Source: Dyella_A sp050749815 (GTDB lineage: Bacteria > Pseudomonadota > Gammaproteobacteria > Xanthomonadales > Rhodanobacteraceae). Taken from it: DNA of 64,000 nt. Positions within the stretch are counted from its first letter, which is position 1, and each line of letters opens with the position of its first letter. Positions 61,101-64,000 of this stretch are shown in pieces. The notes under the pieces were generated by a model. That model had not been told where the DNA came from. It did no database searches and saw nothing but the letters and a program-made list of their open reading frames with translations. The stretch is from NCBI RefSeq assembly GCF_050749815.1, contig NZ_CP192735.1, forward strand, positions 2,728,001 through 2,792,000, in the 5' to 3' direction. The translations under genes and the position numbers were made by a program.

Positions 61101-61722
61101 CGCCAGCCGCGCCGGCGAGCCGGTGCGCGAGGAGCCGCTGGGCAAGGTGGAGAAGAACCAGACCTACATCCACTACCAGAAGGCGTCGCTGGTGTTCTAC
61201 GCACTGCAGGACTACGTGGGCGAGGACACCGTCAACGCCGTGCTGCGGCAGTTCCTGCACGACAAGGCGTTCCAGGCGCCGCCGTACACCACCTCGCAGG
61301 AATTCGTCGACGCGTTGAAGCGCGGCGTCGATCCGAAGTGGCACGGCCTGATCGACGACCTGTTCTGGAAGATCACCTTCTTCGACAACCGCCTCACCGA
61401 AGCCACCGCCAGGAAGCTGCCGGACGGGCGCTACCAGGTGACCCTGCAGGTGCACGCGGACAAGAGCTATGTGGACGGCACCGGCAAGGAAACCGCTGCC
61501 GTGCCGGACGTGCCGGTGGAGATCGGCGTGTTCGCCGCCTCCACGCGCGCCGGCGTGGACGGCAAGCCGCTGTACCTGGAAAAGCGCGTGCTGCCCAAGG
61601 GCGACAGCACGGTCACCGTGGTGGTCGACGGCAGGCCGGCCGAGGCCGGCGTGGACCCGTACAACGAGCTGATCGACCGCATTCCGGCCGACAACCGGCG
61701 CGCGGTCAGCCTGCAGCCCTGA
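58144..61722 (+). CDS. ABC-2-type permease fused to an M1 aminopeptidase
   Basis: A 1192-residue protein. The N-terminal ~590 residues are a permease: about 12 hydrophobic helices in two halves (MFFEIFRFEWRQQLRSPLFW; ALVNVLAILALSGQLYG). The C-terminal ~590 residues are an M1 peptidase, probably periplasmic: HEVAHQWWAH with His930, Glu931 and His934, and Glu954 in LLSESLAQYSALM. Fusions like this are seen in Bacteroidetes and Xanthomonadales. Pairing with the ATPase suggests a peptide-linked export or sensing role; the substrate is unknown. Confidence 0.92.
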   Translation: MFFEIFRFEWRQQLRSPLFWVIAAVFAAMAFTLTSTDAVALGGATGNVWRNAPMVTVKLMSVLTVFSIFLVALFVAGAALRDFDLRTAELMFTTPVSRRAYLGGRFAAGYLACLAILAVCALGLAAGGLMPWLDAARLGPPRAIGYLWSLAVMVAPSMLFIAGLLFLIATTTRSLLATYVGVVVYFVLQVITGALTRDVDNHWLAALLDPFGGRTLAIVTRYWSADELNHALPPLSGILLFNRLLWGGVGLALFAVAFALFRPDREGLSLPRRKMRAEPPLLRPATNAAIDATLVRGWRATLAQLRAQWLFDTRAVLTGVPFLVMLILALVNVLAILALSGQLYGTATYPVTHRMVETVEGGFQVMLYIILTFYAGELVWRERAAGVAAVSDAFPTPDGVPLVAKLLALFTVVGVFLITGSVVAIGWQLAHGYTHLEPGLYLAMLALDALPYLLLAALAVFFQVIANNRFLGYLLTIVWLVASLIGFGLLGWEHHLYNFGTAPATPYSDLNGFGHFLPGALWFDGYWTLLAIAMTVVAALFWVRGSVQGWRERKREARARLTPPMRLALILALAGFALCGGWIYYNTNVLNAYRTGDDANRLRADYEKQYARYAGLAQPRITAVQADVDLDLARRRLHLVAHMTLVNRHDAPIRELHVNTDTDFTTTLAFAPHEAVTVDDRLGYAIYRLKTPLAPGASMPFDATLDYAPKGFTNAPQGQFLAHNGTFFNSTVLPRFGYQPDNQLTDRNTRRKLGLKEDVPRMPRLGDEAARANTYISNDSDWIHFDTTITTAGDQIAMAPGYLQSETRADGKRTFHYVMDKPMLDFFSWISGRYAVKKDHWHDIALEVYYNPAHAWNVDDMLQSAKDSLAYYEANFSPYQFRQLRILEFPNYASFAQSFANTIPFSESVGFIADLRDPSKIDYAYYVTAHEVAHQWWAHQVIGANMQGSTLLSESLAQYSALMVMKHRYGADQMRRFLKYELDNYLASRAGEPVREEPLGKVEKNQTYIHYQKASLVFYALQDYVGEDTVNAVLRQFLHDKAFQAPPYTTSQEFVDALKRGVDPKWHGLIDDLFWKITFFDNRLTEATARKLPDGRYQVTLQVHADKSYVDGTGKETAAVPDVPVEIGVFAASTRAGVDGKPLYLEKRVLPKGDSTVTVVVDGRPAEAGVDPYNELIDRIPADNRRAVSLQP

Positions 61723-61745
61723 GCGCGGGCGTGATGCCCGCGCTC
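61721..61745. terminator. Hairpin between convergent genes
   Basis: GAGCGCGGGC (61721-61730), loop GTGAT, GCCCGCGCTC (61736-61745): a perfect 10-bp stem overlapping the peptidase stop codon and lying just before the mscS stop. It has no T-run. Confidence 0.5.
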
Positions 61746-61752
61746 AGCCGGC

Positions 61753-62637
<885 letters not shown>

Positions 62638-62714
62638 GGCCTGATCTCCTTAGAACCCGAAAAAGGATCAGCCTAGGCGGGGCGGCCGCGGAAACCAAGC
62701 CGGCGTGCGGCAGG

Positions 62715-62752
62715 TGGGCAAGACAACGCCGCCGCAACGGGTGCGGCGGCGT
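62715..62752 (-). terminator. Intrinsic-terminator-like hairpin after the DUF2884 gene
   Basis: ACGCCGCCGCA (62726-62736) pairs perfectly with TGCGGCGGCGT (62742-62752). On the minus strand it is followed by TTGTCTTGCC, a weak T-tract. It should separate the DUF2884 transcript from mscS. Confidence 0.55.
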
Positions 62753-62768
62753 GAAGGAACGCGGCCGA

Positions 62769-63575
62769 TCAGCGCGCGGCGACCTTGTCCTTGTCGACCT
62801 CGTCGTGCTCGCGACCGATCAACTGGAGAGCGGCACCGTTCGGCAGACGGAAATCCAGCTGCTGCTGCAGTTGATCGAGCGCGGCGAGCTTCGGACACAG
62901 CGCCTGCGCCCGCACCTCGAGTTGATCGGCGCGCGCGTCCACTTCCTTCTCGATGGTCTTGTCGAGCGAATCGGCGCGCGCTTCCAGCGCCGCGATGCGG
63001 GTCTGGTCACCACTCAGCGCCGCCTTCACGGCGCCGGCGGTCACGGTGCTGACCAGCTCGGACACAGCACCCTCGACGCTGTCGCCGATGGTGTCGCCGA
63101 GGTCGTGCTGGGTCCACACGCCACTGCCGAGCCCGGCGTCGATGCGCGAGAGCGCCTTGGCGTGATCGCGGTTGAGGCGCGCCAGCAGGCGGGAGCGCTC
63201 GTCGCCATCTTCGGCGAACGTGGTGGCCACCGCGGTCAGCGCAGAGAAGCCGATATCCAGCCCTTCGCGAGCGATGCCAGCCACTTCGGGCAGCAGCGCA
63301 CGCACGGAGCGCTCGTAGTCGCGCAGGCGCACGGCGTCCGCTGCACTCACGTCAACCGGGCGGCCGTCCACGCGCAGCTGCCCGTCATGCATGAACACTT
63401 TGGTGGGGGCGCCGTCGTCGCGGCTGAAGGCGACGCCGGCGGCGTCCACCCGCACGTTGTAGTCGGTACTGAAGCTGCACTGGTGATCGACATGGACGAG
63501 GCGGTCATGCGCCTGGGCCTGCGAACCGAACGCGACGCCGATGGCCAGCGTCAGCAGTGAGAGTGTCTTGCGCAT
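62769..63575 (-). CDS. DUF2884 (YggN-like) secreted protein
   Basis: A 268-residue exported protein with signal peptide MRKTLSLLTLAIGVAFGSQAQAH. The family part LVHVDHQCSFSTDYNVRVDAAGVAFSRDDG and LRVDGRPVDVSAADAVRLRDYERSVRALLPEVA is typical for DUF2884. The C-terminal third is rich in Glu and Ala and likely helical. Function unknown. ATG 63575 gives the signal peptide. The DUF2845 gene lies upstream with a 119-bp gap. Confidence 0.85.
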   Translation of the reverse strand: MRKTLSLLTLAIGVAFGSQAQAHDRLVHVDHQCSFSTDYNVRVDAAGVAFSRDDGAPTKVFMHDGQLRVDGRPVDVSAADAVRLRDYERSVRALLPEVAGIAREGLDIGFSALTAVATTFAEDGDERSRLLARLNRDHAKALSRIDAGLGSGVWTQHDLGDTIGDSVEGAVSELVSTVTAGAVKAALSGDQTRIAALEARADSLDKTIEKEVDARADQLEVRAQALCPKLAALDQLQQQLDFRLPNGAALQLIGREHDEVDKDKVAAR

Positions 63576-63694
63576 GAGCGTATCCCCGTAGTGACGGCGA
63601 GCCCCCAAGGGCTGACCTGCCAACTCAGGATGCGCGGTGGCATGCGCCCGACCATGGGCCAGGCGTCATGCCGTGCCATCAGTCACAACGGGTC

Positions 63695-63976
63695 TCAGCT
63701 GCGGCGATCGTCGATGTTGGCCACTTTTCCACCCAGCACGGTGACCGTGATGACGTGGCCGTCGCGGCTGTACTGCCAGCGCTCGCCCAGCCACGCGCCG
63801 TACTCGTTGTTGATCGGCTCCCGGTACACCGGTTTACCCAGCAGCTCGATCACGCGCGTGGCGGTATCGCCCACGACCAGCACGTGGCTGTCCACGCGCA
63901 GCGTGTCCCCCGCGGCCGCAGCGTGCCAGGGCCCCATGAGGACAGCGAGTAACAGGTATCGGCATCGAGCACGCAT
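63695..63976 (-). CDS. DUF2845 family secreted protein
   Basis: A 93-residue protein with a signal peptide (MRARCRYLLLAVLMGPWHAAAAG). The rest has LVVGDTATRVIELLGKPVYREPINN and WQYSRDGHVITVTVLGGKVANID, a small beta domain like BamE/SmpA or DUF2845 folds. Start ATG 63976. Function unknown. The rest of the window (63977-64000) is empty. Confidence 0.82.
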   Translation of the reverse strand: MRARCRYLLLAVLMGPWHAAAAGDTLRVDSHVLVVGDTATRVIELLGKPVYREPINNEYGAWLGERWQYSRDGHVITVTVLGGKVANIDDRRS

Positions 63977-64000
63977 GGTCCACCTCCGTTTTGGTCCGTT

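Overview
The window is a high-GC (roughly two-thirds G+C by eye) chromosomal segment with dense, mostly operonic coding on both strands. Gene content and protein sequence point to a gammaproteobacterium of the Xanthomonadales, most likely Rhodanobacteraceae (Rhodanobacter/Dyella/Luteibacter-like). The signs are an Oar-type TonB receptor with a carboxypeptidase-like N-terminal domain, a PdsR/PdsS-type two-component pair, OhrR/Ohr, a trp operon split between trpE and trpGDC, and short palindromic repeats of the TAGGAGCGCACC and ATTCCCGC types. I saw no phage, integrase, transposase, CRISPR, rRNA or tRNA.

Layout. 1-1812: trpG-trpD-trpC (minus; trpC runs off the left edge). 1956-2156: small membrane protein. 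2157-22157: a 20-kb divergent locus that I read as a peptidoglycan-peptide (muropeptide) scavenging and catabolism island. The minus arm runs DUF819 permease, NlpC/P60 endopeptidase, L-Ala-D/L-Glu-type dipeptide epimerase, RpiR regulator, L,D-transpeptidase-fold protein, dicarboxylate/amino-acid symporter, D-arginine-dehydrogenase-like D-amino-acid oxidising flavoprotein. The plus arm runs transglutaminase-like protein, TonB-dependent receptor, diaminopimelate-decarboxylase-like enzyme, M19 dipeptidase, serine hydrolase, D-Ala-D-Ala dipeptidase, second serine hydrolase, N-acetylmuramoyl-L-alanine amidase lipoprotein. A perfect 17-bp palindrome lies between the arms and is the best operator candidate.

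22469-31292: recC-recB-recD (minus, ATGA overlaps). 31380-34049: trpE, overlapped by a secreted chorismate-lyase-like protein, then a small unknown gene. 34318-36822: two unusual membrane proteins, one with a GYF_2 domain plus a pilin-like C-terminus and one with a TonB C-terminal domain. 36817-40119: PdsR-type response regulator, secreted protein and PdsS-type histidine kinase, with two tiny divergent genes at 40312-40572. 40875-42761: cytochrome c, djlA, rpe. 42873-44665: purC, Mpo1-like protein and a small membrane protein. 44720-47865: a small membrane protein, an APC permease and a LPG-synthase-TM-like protein. 47847-50237: a three-gene unit of YqcI/YcgG (GntA-like), DUF1989 and ATP-grasp proteins, perhaps for guanidino or small-molecule metabolism. 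50386-53363: dinB, ohrR, ohr, GIY-YIG protein and a cold-shock protein. 53459-57023: aceF-lpdA of pyruvate dehydrogenase. 57233-61722: ABC ATPase plus an ABC-2 permease/M1 aminopeptidase fusion. 61753-63976: mscS, DUF2884 and DUF2845.

Most metabolic blocks are ordinary housekeeping. The most interesting parts are the muropeptide locus with its central palindrome, the YcgG-DUF1989-ATP-grasp unit, the orphan Pds two-component system with unannotated small genes, the GYF/pilin chimera and the shared OhrR operator. All family assignments come from reading motifs and from memory of the families; no database search was run.
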